Part shown: piece after piece, positions 14,528-25,789 of the stretch
Numbering within the stretch: position 1 is the stretch's first letter
Layout: every line of letters starts with the position of its first letter
Assembly: GCF_933775445.1 (NCBI RefSeq)
Contig: NC_065872.1
Coordinates: 1,984,001 to 2,048,000, forward strand
Direction: 5' to 3'
DNA length: 64,000 nt
From: Argentina anserina
Lineage: Eukaryota; Streptophyta; Magnoliopsida; Rosales; Rosaceae
Made by a program: the position numbers and the translations under genes
Notes under the pieces: model-generated
Seen by the model: only the letters and a program-made list of their open reading frames with translations
What the model was told of the DNA's origin: nothing
Databases searched by the model: none

Positions 14528-15718
14528 GGCCGGCTTCGGAGGGGGAGGTTGATCGGAGACGCGGTGGCGGGAGACGGATTCTACGCTGGGGAGGTAGCGG
14601 AGGGTGTGGGAGGGAGGCGCATTGTGGCGGCGGAGGAAGAAGAGCCAGGGAGAGGCGGAGGCCGGAGCCTGAGAACGAGACTGATTCGCCCCCAGCTCTG
14701 ACGGATATTTACGGGCTGTGCCACTGCTGAGACTCGATCGGAGAGACCCTAAGTGAGAGGCGGTGGGATCATTTGGGATTGGATCAAAGAAGAAGAAGAA
14801 ATTGGGGAGTATTAATTGAAAGGGAGCAGAGGGATTGAAGAATTGGGGAAAGCGGACAGCTGGGAGGAGAAAGCTGAGTCGCGCTTCGCTGTTTAGGGAG
14901 GTTTTACCCTACTGTCAAACACCACCGCGGTTGCGCTGTTATATTTATATTTACAGCCACGGGGAGTCGGTGACTCCTCGTCCATGACGTGGCAGGTGAT
15001 TCAAACCCGGTAAAATTCGTATAATTATTTACCCAGAGTTTATTTACTCAAGACATCGATCGGTACTTAATGTAGTAAATAACTTCTCTGGTTGTAATTT
15101 ATATTTACAACTACAAAATATAATACCATGGTGAAACGAGTCACAATTTAAAAGCCTTATGAGTCACATTTTATGTAAAATTTATGGCTCCAAGAGTTAT
15201 AGAGCTCAAGGAAAACTATAAAGGGAGGCTTAACCTCTCGCCGCTAGTTGCTTTCAATCGAAATTTTTTCCAGGTGTATATGATAAATAATCTCTATGTA
15301 ACTAATTTGGTGATCATTAAGGTATTGACACCCTCTTATCGTACGGTTTGTTTAACAATTATTTAAACAAGTTAGGTCTAACCTAACATGTTATGATTAT
15401 GATGCTTAAGTTGTCTCTGATTATTATGTTTAGAAATCTTATTTGATAATTTTAACTTTTAGGGAGATTCGCATATTTCAATTTTTCCGTGAGGGCGCTT
15501 TAAATGTTCAAGTTGATTTCCTTACATTATCAATATAGGATGACGTCCTTTCTTTAAAATCCAAAAATGTTTCTTATAAAAAAAACAATTTTAGTATAGC
15601 TGGGCCGGGTCAGATTTGTTATCCTTAAAGTAGACCCATGTAGAATTTCCCATTCCGAACGGCAGTCGGATTAGTCCAATCCGTTTGCAACAAGGAGTTG
15701 AGGGTTGGGTGTGCTGTG
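14528..15718. promoter_or_regulatory. Divergent intergenic region between GRV2 and the kelch-like gene
   Basis: Two oppositely transcribed genes share this interval of about 1.2 kb. The GRV2 side (14528-14900) is G-rich on the plus strand, so the GRV2 leader would be C/T-rich, as plant 5' leaders often are. Open frames here (for example 14497-14730 plus) look like composition artefacts of that leader. From about 15000 the sequence turns AT-rich. No RNA gene or further coding region was recognised. Confidence 0.5.
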
Positions 15719-15725
15719 TATAAAA
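15719..15725 (+). promoter_or_regulatory. TATA box of the kelch-like gene
   Basis: TATAAAA lies 66 bp upstream of the ATG at 15791. The degenerate copy near 45691 keeps a TATATAA at the same relative place (around 45635), inside a homologous stretch that includes the shared word GCAGTCGG. The parallel supports a real core promoter that was duplicated with the gene. Confidence 0.6.
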
Positions 15726-15790
15726 ACGAGCGAACTGGTTGCCAATTGATCTCAAACCCAAAGTTGCTTAAAGCAAAGCCAAAGCCAAAC

Positions 15791-17050
15791 ATGTCCCGCT
15801 CCGGCAAAGAAGAGAGGCAGCAACCCCCGCTCCGGCAGTTCAGTGAACATCGCAATAAGGCTTATAAGCATACGCGTGGTGGGAAGAAGAAGAAGCCCAG
15901 GGAGTTAAAGTGGGAGTTGGAGGAGACCAACAAGTCATTCTTCGTGTGTTCACTTGAGCACAGGTTTAACTGGGTGGCTCATGTTGTCCGCGCCATCAAT
16001 CTTTCTGATTTATTTTCATCTTCACCGGTCGACGATCCAGTACCATTACGGCAAGTGGCTTATGAGGCAGGGTCGCATCTTCCGGGATCCGTGGGTTGCG
16101 GTGTTTGGGGATCCCAAATTGTTTTCACCGGCGGCGTGACACCCTGCTCCGCTTACGGCCTCTGTACAATAGATTCTGACTCAGTATGGAGTCCAAATGT
16201 GTATGCTTTTGAAACACAAGCAAATACAGATACGAAGAAGATCAGAATGCTTGAGGCCAATTTAAAAGCAGCCAAATATAAACCTCTGACGGTGGAGCTG
16301 GCCGGCAAACTGTACACTCTTTCGTATGAGAGGGTCAGCGGCGATGACGATAGTCCGACATTTGAGGTATTTGACCCTGAACTAGGCAGGTGGGAAGGTT
16401 TGCCCCATCCTCCATTTTTCCAACCTCGCTCTCCATATTATGGCGATGGCAACTTCGCTTACGCAATCGCCAGCACCAAGATCTTTGCCTCCCATGAAAA
16501 TTGTCCAGTGTTTTGCTTTGACGTTGCCCACCCCAACAGAGATTGGAGAATGGTCTCCACTATGTGCCAGGGAGGGCCTTTTCCTTTTATTAACGAAGCT
16601 TTAGTCCTGGACCTGCAGCAGGGGAACGATGACCAGAAGCTCATGTTTGCCTATCATTATCAGCCTTATCGTCTACAGGTGTATCTTATGTCATTGTCTG
16701 ACAACCAAGAAACCATCACAAAAATCGGTGACCTGAGGATCCCGGAGTTGCCTGATGAATTGGGTCAGCCACAACGCTGTCAACTTTTGCACATTGGAGG
16801 CCAGAAAGCCTTCCTTGTTGTCACCGAAATCGGCCGCCCTGATGATGCAGTCAAGACTTGTAGTGAGCTGGGTACTCATAAGAGACATGTTGCAGTCATA
16901 CCATTTCATTTTGAAGTTGATATGACCAAGGTAGACAAGGACACGAAGAATTGCTTAACACTCCAATTCATGCCTCTTCGCAGCTTTGAATACCATACCA
17001 ACCCATCCACTTTTCCTGATCAAGAAACGGTTGGTTGCTTTCTGTTGTAA
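15791..17050 (+). CDS. Uncharacterised kelch-like beta-propeller protein, single exon, 419 aa
   Basis: Intact intronless frame. I chose ATG 15791 (MSRSGKEERQQ) because the frame upstream opens only with a TTG codon and the TATA box at 15719 puts the transcript start just before this ATG. Residues 1-45 are basic (a GGKKKKPREL cluster) and could be a nuclear-localisation or RNA-binding tail. The rest has kelch/F-box-associated traits: repeated segments mixing an aromatic/Gly pair and short beta strands, such as FEVFDPELGRWEGLPHPPFF, preceded by a KLYTLSYE strand. No F-box was seen. The C-terminus ends TVGCFLL. A shortened copy lies at 45691-46139. I do not assign a function; candidates are a galactose-oxidase/kelch-type or DUF1618-like propeller. 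The gene could also be a retrocopy, since it lacks introns, but no poly(A) tract was seen. Confidence 0.75.
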   Translation: MSRSGKEERQQPPLRQFSEHRNKAYKHTRGGKKKKPRELKWELEETNKSFFVCSLEHRFNWVAHVVRAINLSDLFSSSPVDDPVPLRQVAYEAGSHLPGSVGCGVWGSQIVFTGGVTPCSAYGLCTIDSDSVWSPNVYAFETQANTDTKKIRMLEANLKAAKYKPLTVELAGKLYTLSYERVSGDDDSPTFEVFDPELGRWEGLPHPPFFQPRSPYYGDGNFAYAIASTKIFASHENCPVFCFDVAHPNRDWRMVSTMCQGGPFPFINEALVLDLQQGNDDQKLMFAYHYQPYRLQVYLMSLSDNQETITKIGDLRIPELPDELGQPQRCQLLHIGGQKAFLVVTEIGRPDDAVKTCSELGTHKRHVAVIPFHFEVDMTKVDKDTKNCLTLQFMPLRSFEYHTNPSTFPDQETVGCFLL

Positions 17051-17710
17051 TAAGTTTATTACTCTGAATTTATATATTTATTTGAGTCCTGGACGATTTG
17101 TAATCTGCATTGTTTCCACATGGTTCTCCAGAGGTATATATGCAAGTGTTCACCATCCCTGGCTTTGTGAAATAATCTTATTTTCGTATCAGTATGCATA
17201 TATTTTTGGTGACAGTTGGTGCGTGGAGGTAGATAGATGTTGGCTCTGCATGTTTCGATTAGTTCTCCTCCTTTCTTCTCTGTTTCTCTCTTCCTTGCTA
17301 GGCGATTTCGTTTCTTTATGTCTGTCCATTAGGCATTGATGTAGGTTAATTTTTATGTTTCCCTTGCTTTTCTTCGTTTTGTTGGTCTGGTGCTTTTATT
17401 TGTTGATAATAGATGAGAATGGTTTTCAAGGCTTTTAGGTTTTCTGTTTTTCTCATGAATTGTTTATGTCTTGCCATTGATTTGTATTTCTTTGTGTGTG
17501 CGATTGTGTAACTTGTGAATTGGGTATGGCCGTTTGTGCTTAAGTTTGATTTATAGGTGTGTTATTGCTGTGTTCGGTGTGTATTTGGCAGTCTGTGGCC
17601 AATGGTATTCCATCAATTGAGCGCTTTTCAGTTGGTGGCTGCTGTTCGGATCGTATTGGCTCCTACAAAATTTTGGGTTGAATTGGGTGCTTAATTCCAC
17701 TTTAAGCTTG

Positions 17711-18013
17711 TTTTTTTTTTCTTTTTTGGAATGCGAATTCATTGAAAGACACAGGCAGGAGAAATACAAACAAAGGGAGTACAAACTGACAAGACATAGA
17801 AGCAACTAAATAAAGTAGAGCAGCACAAGAAGAAAACCCACCGGGGAAACTTTTTAGGGAGGGCCTGCTAAACCATATGCTCTCAGCACATCCATGAGGA
17901 AAGTTGGCGGACATGAATCCCATTCCAAGAAGCACAACTTTACTAATCCATACTGAGCCGCAGCATCAGCAAAGCGATTTGCTTCACGAGGAATCCGATT
18001 CCACGCTTCTTCT
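17711..18013 (-). mobile_element. 5'-truncated LINE (non-LTR retrotransposon) 3' end
   Basis: Read on the minus strand, the fragment begins inside an RNase H-like domain (AWNRIPREANRFADAAAQYG, resembling the LINE RNase H motif with PREAN.ADA), reaches a stop at 17854-17856, continues through about 130 bp of 3' UTR, and ends in an A-rich tail (the T run at 17711-17720 plus strand). AGCTTGTTTT occurs on both sides (17705-17714 and 18014-18023), which fits a target-site duplication of about 10 bp, although the T run blurs one edge. Severe 5' truncation is usual for LINEs. It lies between the kelch-like gene and the BAHD gene. Confidence 0.8.
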
Positions 18014-18015
18014 AG
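17854..18015 (-). pseudogene. RNase H domain remnant of a LINE ORF2
   Basis: A run of about 53 codons without interruption ends in TAA. It contains PREANRFADAAA, typical of the RNase H segment at the end of plant LINE reverse-transcriptase proteins. Everything upstream (endonuclease and reverse transcriptase) is absent, because the element was truncated at insertion. It has no coding capacity of its own. Confidence 0.7.
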
Positions 18016-18237
18016 CTTGTTTTAAGTAGTATTAGTGTCTTGTATAGTTGTATGTATGATTTTGATTTTTCCTTTCTTTTTTCATTTTCCTCTATGCGCA
18101 TCTAATCCAAGTGTCAATTCATTGATTTATTGCTAGCTAAAACAGATGAATTTTATTATTGAATAATTCAAGGTTCTATACTTGACAGTGAGGCTTTTCA
18201 GCTTTTCAGCACATAGTGATCAACGCGTTTTCAACTT

Positions 18238-19644
18238 CTACATAATAGTATCAACATGATTTAGATCACCGGAATGTGAGAGGGAGAGAAGTTGTGTGAA
18301 GTTACGAGTAGCAGATTCCGGCAAGCAAATGCAAACGAGCATTGTCCCACTAGGATGATCAGCCTCGGCTTCTGGCAGAAAGACGCAGACTTGTGGTGTG
18401 GGAGTGAGATCTATAGGACCAGCATATATAGGCCTCCCCCATCCAAAATCAGCAGAATCATACATTGGAAATCTAGTCCATTGAGTTATTGTCAATTTGC
18501 CTCCAAATTCTAGCTTTCTTGGCCTGTCTACTTCAACATAGTCCACTGTTGATCTTAAGTACTCTTCTGAAATACCAAGCCGGGCTTCACGAACCAGGTG
18601 AGTAATCTGGGAAAGCTTGCCATGAACTAGCTTTGTCACAGTGCTTGTGACACAAGCTAGACATACTGCATTGCCATAAAACCCTTCTTTAAGTGATGGA
18701 TTTTTTAGCTTACTGCGGGCATTGGCAGAGAAGGTTAGCCTAAGCTCATAGTTCAATGGTTTTACATCAAGTGCTTTCACCCATGATCTCCACACATGAG
18801 CTGCCATGGCATCGAAAGTACTGCATGCGACATTAGACACGTTATCCTTAGGCTGAGCCAGAGCTTTCAGCAAGGCTTGGAACTCGCGGCTCATCCTGTA
18901 GCACTTTTGAACAGGCTTGGTTTGCCAAAGACTCATCGTGAGGCTTGAGCCATCTTCAATTTTCATGAATTCAATATGTGGGAATTTCACCAGTGGTGGC
19001 TTGCGAGGTCTGAAAAACTCTCTGTCCCAACATGGCTCGGGGATACTGATCAATGTGCCTGCTCTTGCTGTTGCAGCCCATGAGTTGAGGAATTGCATAG
19101 CACCAAGACCATCACAGATGCAATGGCAGATTCTCAAGCCAATGCTAAACCCACCGCAGCTGAAATTAGTGACCTGAGCTATCACCAATGGCATGTCAAG
19201 GACTTTGTATGGTTCTTCATTTGGGAACCTAAAGATGAGTGGTGTCCATCCTGGGTTTGGGACTTTGAGGTCTCCTAGATCGGCCAGGGCCAGTTCAGAG
19301 TGTGCCTCCACCAGCAGTGCTCCCTGTTCTTGCCCAAAAAACACTTCCAGTTTCCCATTTCTGGCCTCCCTTAGCCTACCTGATAAAGGGTAGTAAGGAA
19401 CCAACACACTGGCTAGAGCATCATGTAGTGTTTTCATTACAGGTCGGTGGTCATGCGACGCGTAGAAATATACGGTTGGAGTGAAAACTCGAGCTCCGAT
19501 CATGTCATCAAGGTTTGAAAGGTAAAGAGTTTCGCCAAGAGTTGCAGGAATAGGCCCCGACGGTTTCACCGGGGTCATTCGATCGATAGTGATGGGGATG
19601 TGCAGGTGAGGGAAATGGAGCTCTTGAACCCACGGAGGAGCCAT
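18238..19644 (-). CDS. BAHD (HXXXD-type) acyltransferase, single exon, 468 aa
   Basis: BAHD enzymes move acyl groups from CoA thioesters to alcohols or amines in plant secondary and wall metabolism, normally in the cytosol. The frame is full length for the family (about 430-480 aa). The catalytic HXXXD motif is HCICD at residues 174-178, with His174 as the general base, and the structural DFGWG motif is intact at residues 399-403. SNLDDMIGARVFTPTVYFY near residues 43-61 and YYPLSGRLRE near 84-93 are typical N-terminal family blocks. The substrate cannot be read from sequence. The DFGWGRPIYAGP context suits the mixed hydroxycinnamoyl/fatty-alcohol acyltransferase clades. The gene is transcribed in the same direction as the transporter gene beginning upstream at 24193, with about 0.7 kb between the transporter stop and this ATG. 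Confidence 0.9.
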   Translation of the reverse strand: MAPPWVQELHFPHLHIPITIDRMTPVKPSGPIPATLGETLYLSNLDDMIGARVFTPTVYFYASHDHRPVMKTLHDALASVLVPYYPLSGRLREARNGKLEVFFGQEQGALLVEAHSELALADLGDLKVPNPGWTPLIFRFPNEEPYKVLDMPLVIAQVTNFSCGGFSIGLRICHCICDGLGAMQFLNSWAATARAGTLISIPEPCWDREFFRPRKPPLVKFPHIEFMKIEDGSSLTMSLWQTKPVQKCYRMSREFQALLKALAQPKDNVSNVACSTFDAMAAHVWRSWVKALDVKPLNYELRLTFSANARSKLKNPSLKEGFYGNAVCLACVTSTVTKLVHGKLSQITHLVREARLGISEEYLRSTVDYVEVDRPRKLEFGGKLTITQWTRFPMYDSADFGWGRPIYAGPIDLTPTPQVCVFLPEAEADHPSGTMLVCICLPESATRNFTQLLSLSHSGDLNHVDTIM

Positions 19645-20361
19645 GAGAGGTATTGCTGGAGGTACAGGCCATGAATGCAGAGTAGCTGCATTTGTAGAAG
19701 GTTACTTTTGTCAACGACATGCAAAGATTGGGCTAAATAGATGAGGATTTTAAAGTAGCAGGTATGGATTTAGTTGGTAGTGATACCATTCATGATCCAA
19801 AAAGAATGCTTTCAGTCTGGATTGAATTAGTAGGCATGGGAATCTCTTCTCTACTTGGACAAATTCAGCAGGCAAAGAAATACAAAAATGGAAAATGCAT
19901 GAAGAACATCAATCAAAACCGAAGTTGTCTCCTGCCGGGTATTGTAATCCTGATCTACATTCAATTCTGAGAACGCTATAAATATATAAACTCTGGCGAT
20001 AACGTGATGTATCCACAAAGCTACCTCAACGGGTAACACCATAACTCCCTTTATCACACATTTCAATATTACATAGTGAATTGAAGTTTAAACACAGTTA
20101 CATAGTTACATATTTATGGCACCTAAAGCCCCTCACTGTCTAACACATGGATATATACTAATACATCTCTCATACCTGCGCAAATACCTAGGTGTCCACC
20201 AAAAATTTTGCCCACGATAATCTTATATAAACTTGCTATCTTGAATTTTTCTTGACCATTCCGGTTAAGCGCTCTATTCTGATCTGCCTACCATTTTCAG
20301 GTCATTTGAGACCCATTGTGCTTCCACTTTCACTAACAAAACACTTCTCATGGAAAGCGGT
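19645..20361. other. Intergenic: BAHD promoter and transporter 3' flank
   Basis: About 0.7 kb. On the minus strand it contains the 3' UTR of the glucose-transporter gene on the right and the upstream region of the BAHD gene on the left. No coding or structural-RNA signal was recognised. Short open frames at 19764-20066 lack any recognisable family. Confidence 0.5.
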
Positions 20362-23300
20362 CTATTCTTGTGGAAGAAGCGCTATCTCAATTTCTTGGAG
20401 CGATTTTCCTTTAGTTTCCACCACATTTCGTTTAACAAAAACAACAGCCATCATGCAAACGGTACCGAACATGGAATACAGAAACTGTGGGCCAAGTTTT
20501 TCAAGTAGTTGCAAGAAGAGCAATCCCACAAAGAAATTTATCACCTGAAAACACCAACTACAACATCTTAATAATCATAGATAACCATAAATATCATTCA
20601 TAAGAAATCCATTTCTTGATTTCAGATTCTTCATACAGCAAGAAACCAAATCAAAATACTGGTGGTATGCTGAAGCAGCAAAACAACAACGAACTGTTAA
20701 CATAGTGCAGTAAGTCTTTCAACGTAACACTCGTGTAAAACGAAGACGAAGATGAAGCAGAAAGGAGAAAGATAGTTACCCAATGCACTGACATACAGAC
20801 AGCCATTGCTTTTGCCCTGATGCGGCCGGGAAATATTTCTGGTAAAAGGAGACCTGGAACTGGACCTGCTCCGAGGGCAAATGTTAAGACAAACCTGCAC
20901 AGATAGTCATACATAACTTTAGATTGTTTCACCAGAAAGTTCTGAGTGAAATTTAAATACCCAACTTATCTCGTGATTAGTACAGAACAACTAACAATTA
21001 GCAGGTATCTGAGGTTAGTACTCACATCAGCATTCCACCAACAGACAGGTACACTGAGCCAGACCCCGATGCATAAGAACTTGCTGCAACAACTTGAACA
21101 ACCATTGCCATTGCCTGAGCGAATAAAACATAAGGACCAAAAAGAAAATAAGCCCTATATATTTTGAGTCAAATTAGCAGTTGAGCTGTGCATGGTATTG
21201 AGGTAAATTTGAAAAGCCAATATTACAGTAACACATATGGTTATTAAATTTCCCAAGCCTCTATCAGATATTACACTATCTTTATATTGCAACATCAATG
21301 CCAATTATATGCAGCTTTAACCCATTTTGGTATATGAATTCTATTTACCATGCCAAAGAAGCTCCATAAAAGTAGCACCTTCCTTCCAACTTTATCCATC
21401 AAAGCCATTGCGACAACAGATCCTGAAAATTTTAAGAATTCATCCGGTCAAGAAAAGAGTATGCAATAGATTAGAGAGGAAGGTATGCTGCTGCAAATCA
21501 GAGTTACCTGATAAATTTGCAATTCCTATGAAGGCATTTGCCAGCCCTGATGGTACTCCAGCACTTTTGAATACAGTCGAGGAGAAATAAAAGACGGCAT
21601 TTATACCAGATAGCTGTTGTAAAGCAAATAGGGTTGACCCAATAAAAACAACTGCAAAAGGAATATGTAAATAACAGAGAACTTCCGGAAAGCCGAAAGA
21701 TCACAACAAAGAGTGGAAGGAATACACCAACGATGTATGGCTAAACTATAAGTAATACATATAGGAAAGGTTTATATATACCTCTGAAATGGCGACCATA
21801 GAACAATTCTGAAAGGCTTACAACATCAGTCTCATCTCCGCTGTCCAACTTGGTTAGTTGTACCATTGCCGTTTTGACATGTGATCCACCAAGGAGTTTC
21901 TCAAATGTAGCTTCTGCCTCATAAGTTCTTCCTTGCTATATCACATGATAGACATGGTTCAGAATTCTAATATACAGAAGTTTAAAACCATACAGTTCCC
22001 AAAAATTGAAAGACTTATCATATTCCTAAACCATAAAGATGGGGAAGATCCCCCAGAAACTTTGTTTCACATGAAACAACAGAACATAATGCTTATTATC
22101 CGAAGTAACGTGTCTTCTTCCCCTCTTAATATTTTAATTTTATTTTTCGAGTCAACGCCATTACTATGTTATAACTAGTGCTCAAGAAGTTTAAGAAAGG
22201 ACAATATAGAGCCCGAAAAAAAACAGAAATGGTTTATCGTTTCATTATTGGCATGATTCGTATATGAGTTTCCCAAAGACACAAGCCATACGAGCAACAA
22301 GAGGTAATTTTGAATAGAGAAGACCTTATGTAGCCAATGTGGACTCTCTGCACAGAATACCATGGCTAAAGCAAGTATTGCAGCTGGAATTGTAGATAAC
22401 CAAAAGCAAACACGCCACCTGACACATAAATTTAGATAGTAAATTTGAAATGTTAATAATGAATGAGAGGTGATGAAACTTATCATGTTTTTACCAGCCA
22501 GCAATTTCTTTCACGGGGATTCCAACCAGAAGGGCCCCCATAAGTCCAAGGCATGTTGCAATCTGGATAAAACTACCATAAGTACCCCTCACAAAAGAAG
22601 GGGAAACCTGTTCACACAGATGAGGAAACATTAGATAAGACAAGACACACATGGTGCAATAGAAACTAAAAAAGGCTTACAATGATTACCTCAGTTACAT
22701 AAAGAGAAGCAACAGGAGGGCCTAGACCCATACCAGTCCCAACAAAAAACCTTCCTATAAGCATACCGGCAAGAGTTTTGGATGTTGCACTGAGAATGAA
22801 GGTAGAAACTTTAGCCGCAAATCTTTAAACACGTAATATTTGAGAAAAATCAGGTAGGAGATGAATTTTTGGAGCAGTTCAGCTAATAGTTAGGTATAAA
22901 TGCCAGCAAACATGGATACCAATAGACTATACTTCTGAAAAATGAAGGCCAATATAGATGCAATATTGCAGGAGCATGAGAATACACAAAGTCAATAGTA
23001 TGAATTTAAAAAAAAAATCCAACTCAAAAATATATCAGCAGTTCAGCACCAACAAGAGATACCAAGAATCTAACTTCTAGACCAAAGATACATTTATTAA
23101 GATAAGACCAATATGGCACAACAAAGGTCCATGTATATTGTATTTCTCAATTAAAATAGAAAGGGATTTGAGACAACTGGTACTCAGAGTATATATATTT
23201 ATATCACCTCAAAACAGCACCGATAATCATGGGAAATGCACACAGTTGAAAAGCCCTACGACGTCCAACCCCATCAGCTATCCATCCACTAAATAACGAT

Positions 23301-24193
23301 CCAATAAAGGCACCTCCCAAGCATGTACTCACCACCAGACCTTCATTGCATAAAAAAAAGTATAAAATTATGAACATATATCGTTTGATGCTTATGTCAG
23401 AATTTAGGTAGGAACACATTTCAAACACATAAAACAATATCAAACTTGATGTCACCTTCAGCCAAGGCATTCCCCTTGAAACCAAGATCTGCAGAAATGC
23501 TTTCAAGTGGTTCATTGACTACTCTGTCCAACGAAAGATACACAAGTACAGTGTAAATACTTTAATGTTCAACATGAAATTATTTTAGAGAGAGAGAGAG
23601 AGAGAGAGATGCAGATGAAAAGAAGTGTCAGCACTGACCCAAGATGGTACCCAAACAAGAACGAAGATATTGTTGCCACTAGGACATGAGGTAAGGAAAG
23701 CTTCCATGAGGGATTTGAAAGTTCTGGAACAATGCTGTTCTGCAAAAGAGCTGAGATGCAAACCAGAGCTAAGATATTTTCACTGAATCATAGACGATTT
23801 ATATTCCTTATCTACGCGCAAAAAAAAGTTTACTCAAAACATGATATCCCTTTTCATTTTCTGTCTAATTTCCAACAATCAGTTGCAAAATAGAATTTTC
23901 TCTTTATCAAACCCATACGCCAAAACGAATTCAAGAAGCCATAAAATTACTCTAACGAATGGAAGGACTAAATTTTGACATTATATAAGTACAACAAGAT
24001 TGAAGCAGTGCTACAAAAACTGAAATAAGCCACATAACACACATACATATGATCCATAAATATTGTTACCTGAATTGTCTTCCACGTCTAAAGTATCATC
24101 AACCGCTTTTGATTCCATATCAGCGGCATTCATATAATCTCTCGAAGACAACCGCTTGTACATCGAGTACGCTTCACGCTGACGGACCCACAT
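20362..24193 (-). CDS. Plastidic glucose transporter 2/SGB1-type MFS sugar carrier, 13 coding exons, 500 aa
   Basis: MFS monosaccharide transporter of the plastidic GlcT/SGB1 group, expected to have 12 membrane spans and a plastid or Golgi location. Exons in gene order: 24193-24070, 23750-23639, 23523-23456, 23340-23208, 22789-22690, 22607-22495, 22418-22325, 21935-21782, 21651-21508, 21422-21349, 21114-21026, 20894-20780, 20544-20362 (1503 nt). Diagnostic motifs: FGYHLGVVNEPLESIS, GWIADGVGRRRAFQ (MFS GRR loop), ESPHWLHKQGR (PESPR-type motif), QQLSGINAVFYFSSTVF, MDKVGRK, PVPGLLLPEIFPGRIRAKA and VETKGKSLQEIE (PETKG-type motif). By remembered similarity it is closer to Arabidopsis At1g67300 than to At1g79820 (SGB1). 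ATG 24193 (MWVRQREAYS) follows an apparent acceptor at 24199, so a non-coding leader exon is likely near 24600-24760. The left edge of exon 2 could instead be at 23728. The exon ending at 22325 uses an unusual AAG|GTCTTC donor. Confidence 0.92.
23589..23611. repeat. (GA)n microsatellite in a transporter intron
   Basis: About eleven uninterrupted AG dinucleotides sit in the intron between exons 23639-23750 and 23456-23523. This is a simple repeat of the kind used as a marker. Confidence 0.85.
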
Positions 24194-24199
24194 AACAAG

Positions 24200-25789
24200 C
24201 TGCAACCGAGCCATTTTCACAGAATAGAGGAAACAGAAAATGAAACTTCCGTGCACATTGACATCAGATAGGTACAAAATGCATGCTTCTTAAACGGTTG
24301 AAGTGATTTTTAGTGATTAAAGTGATCAACCGGTGTATAAGATCATTTGTAATACACTTATCAGTTCGATCGCTAATCACGCTTCTCATTTTCTTCACCA
24401 TATTTAAATCGAAGTTCCTAATGAAGAACAGAGATCACTGACTACACACAACGTACTCATCAATCCATCAAATTTACGCAAAAACAAGAAAAAATAGAAA
24501 TTCAGATTCAACTAAAACGCAGTGAAATGATCAATCCAAACGAAACTTAATCCTCGAAGCTGCGATTCGAAGAAATCTCACATTCATATCAACGTATACG
24601 AAGCTTAATACCTTCACTACGTGGCGATCATCCAACGGATCTGAAACGGGGTGCGAGGAACAATCGGAGCCTCGTGAAAAATTTGAAGTCGGTGAGCCTC
24701 GAGCTCTCAGTGTCCAAGCTCTTGACGTCTATGAACTCCACCTAACTTCGCGCCTGAGGAGCGGCGAGAGTGAGGTCGTCCGCGTGGAATTGAAGGTCTG
24801 GTGCGGTGGTTTCTGGTGATGAAAATGACCAGTGAGATTGAGAGAGGTGAAGTTCCCTGTTAATTACGAACAAAGCAACCGATTGAGAGTAGTAACCCGT
24901 TTTGTATTTTATTTTTCTCCAACATAATTAAGTACGTAATTAACTGGATCCAGTGCGGTCAGGATGTTGTAAAAAGAGGAGAGGCGTCACACGTTATTGG
25001 TCTTTACTGTCGATTCTCATTTCGGATGGTTTAGATTACGCCACGTAGAATAGTGTAGAAAACTGCAATGGATCTGGTTGCGGAGGAAGATAGTTCTAGG
25101 TCCAGGTGTCCGACTGTTGGTGGTAAGGCTTTTCGAGAATCTTCTTTTCGATTTGAGTCCCTATACTTTTCTTAAATTGCATAAAGAGCGTCAAGGTGGG
25201 ACGATACCGTGGGGCCCTAAATTATAGGATTTCAACACGTGTACGAAGCTCGACGACATGTAGTTTATTGGTTTTTGTATTTGCTAGGGAGGCGTTGTGG
25301 CGGGATTATAGGTAGGCCCAGAACCCTTTGGCGCGTTAACGCGTGTGTCTATTGCAGGGTAGTGCGACAAACTGCACATGAAGATGTGTAAAGCAACTCG
25401 TATAAATATGATTTGTGCTTCTACGGTAGTGAAAATTGTTCTTATTCCTCCAAATTTTTGTAATTACATAGTTTCCTTCTTTTCATTTCAAACGATGTTT
25501 TAGACGGATCACCTTATTAACTTCAGTATGGAAAAACTAAATTCGTTCTACCATGTATGTATGATGACTAATACATGCGATGTCCCAATATTTCTGAGCA
25601 TCGTTACATACCCGTTTATCAAAAATGAAAAGATATAGAAGCACTAATTCAGAAGATGGTTCTTCATATATATGACTCCTAGTTGAGAGAATGCTTGGTT
25701 TCTTGAACTGTTTAATAGTTGGTACATCTAGTTGCTGGAGAGCCTAATGTTCAATTATACTTCATCCAGTTGGGATATCAAGTTTTTAG
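24200..25789. other. Transporter 5' region and gene-poor intergenic DNA
   Basis: 24200-24760 probably holds the first intron and leader of the glucose-transporter gene (minus strand). CACGTG occurs near 25227. A short open start at about 25068 (MDLVAEEDSS...) followed by a GTAAGG-like donor was seen, but nothing downstream continues it. Otherwise no gene or RNA was recognised. Confidence 0.5.

Noticed and set aside
25068..25130. Possible first exon MDLVAEEDSSRSRCPTVGG followed by a GTAAGG donor
   Set aside because: No downstream exon or family could be found within several kilobases in either reading, so a gene is not supported.
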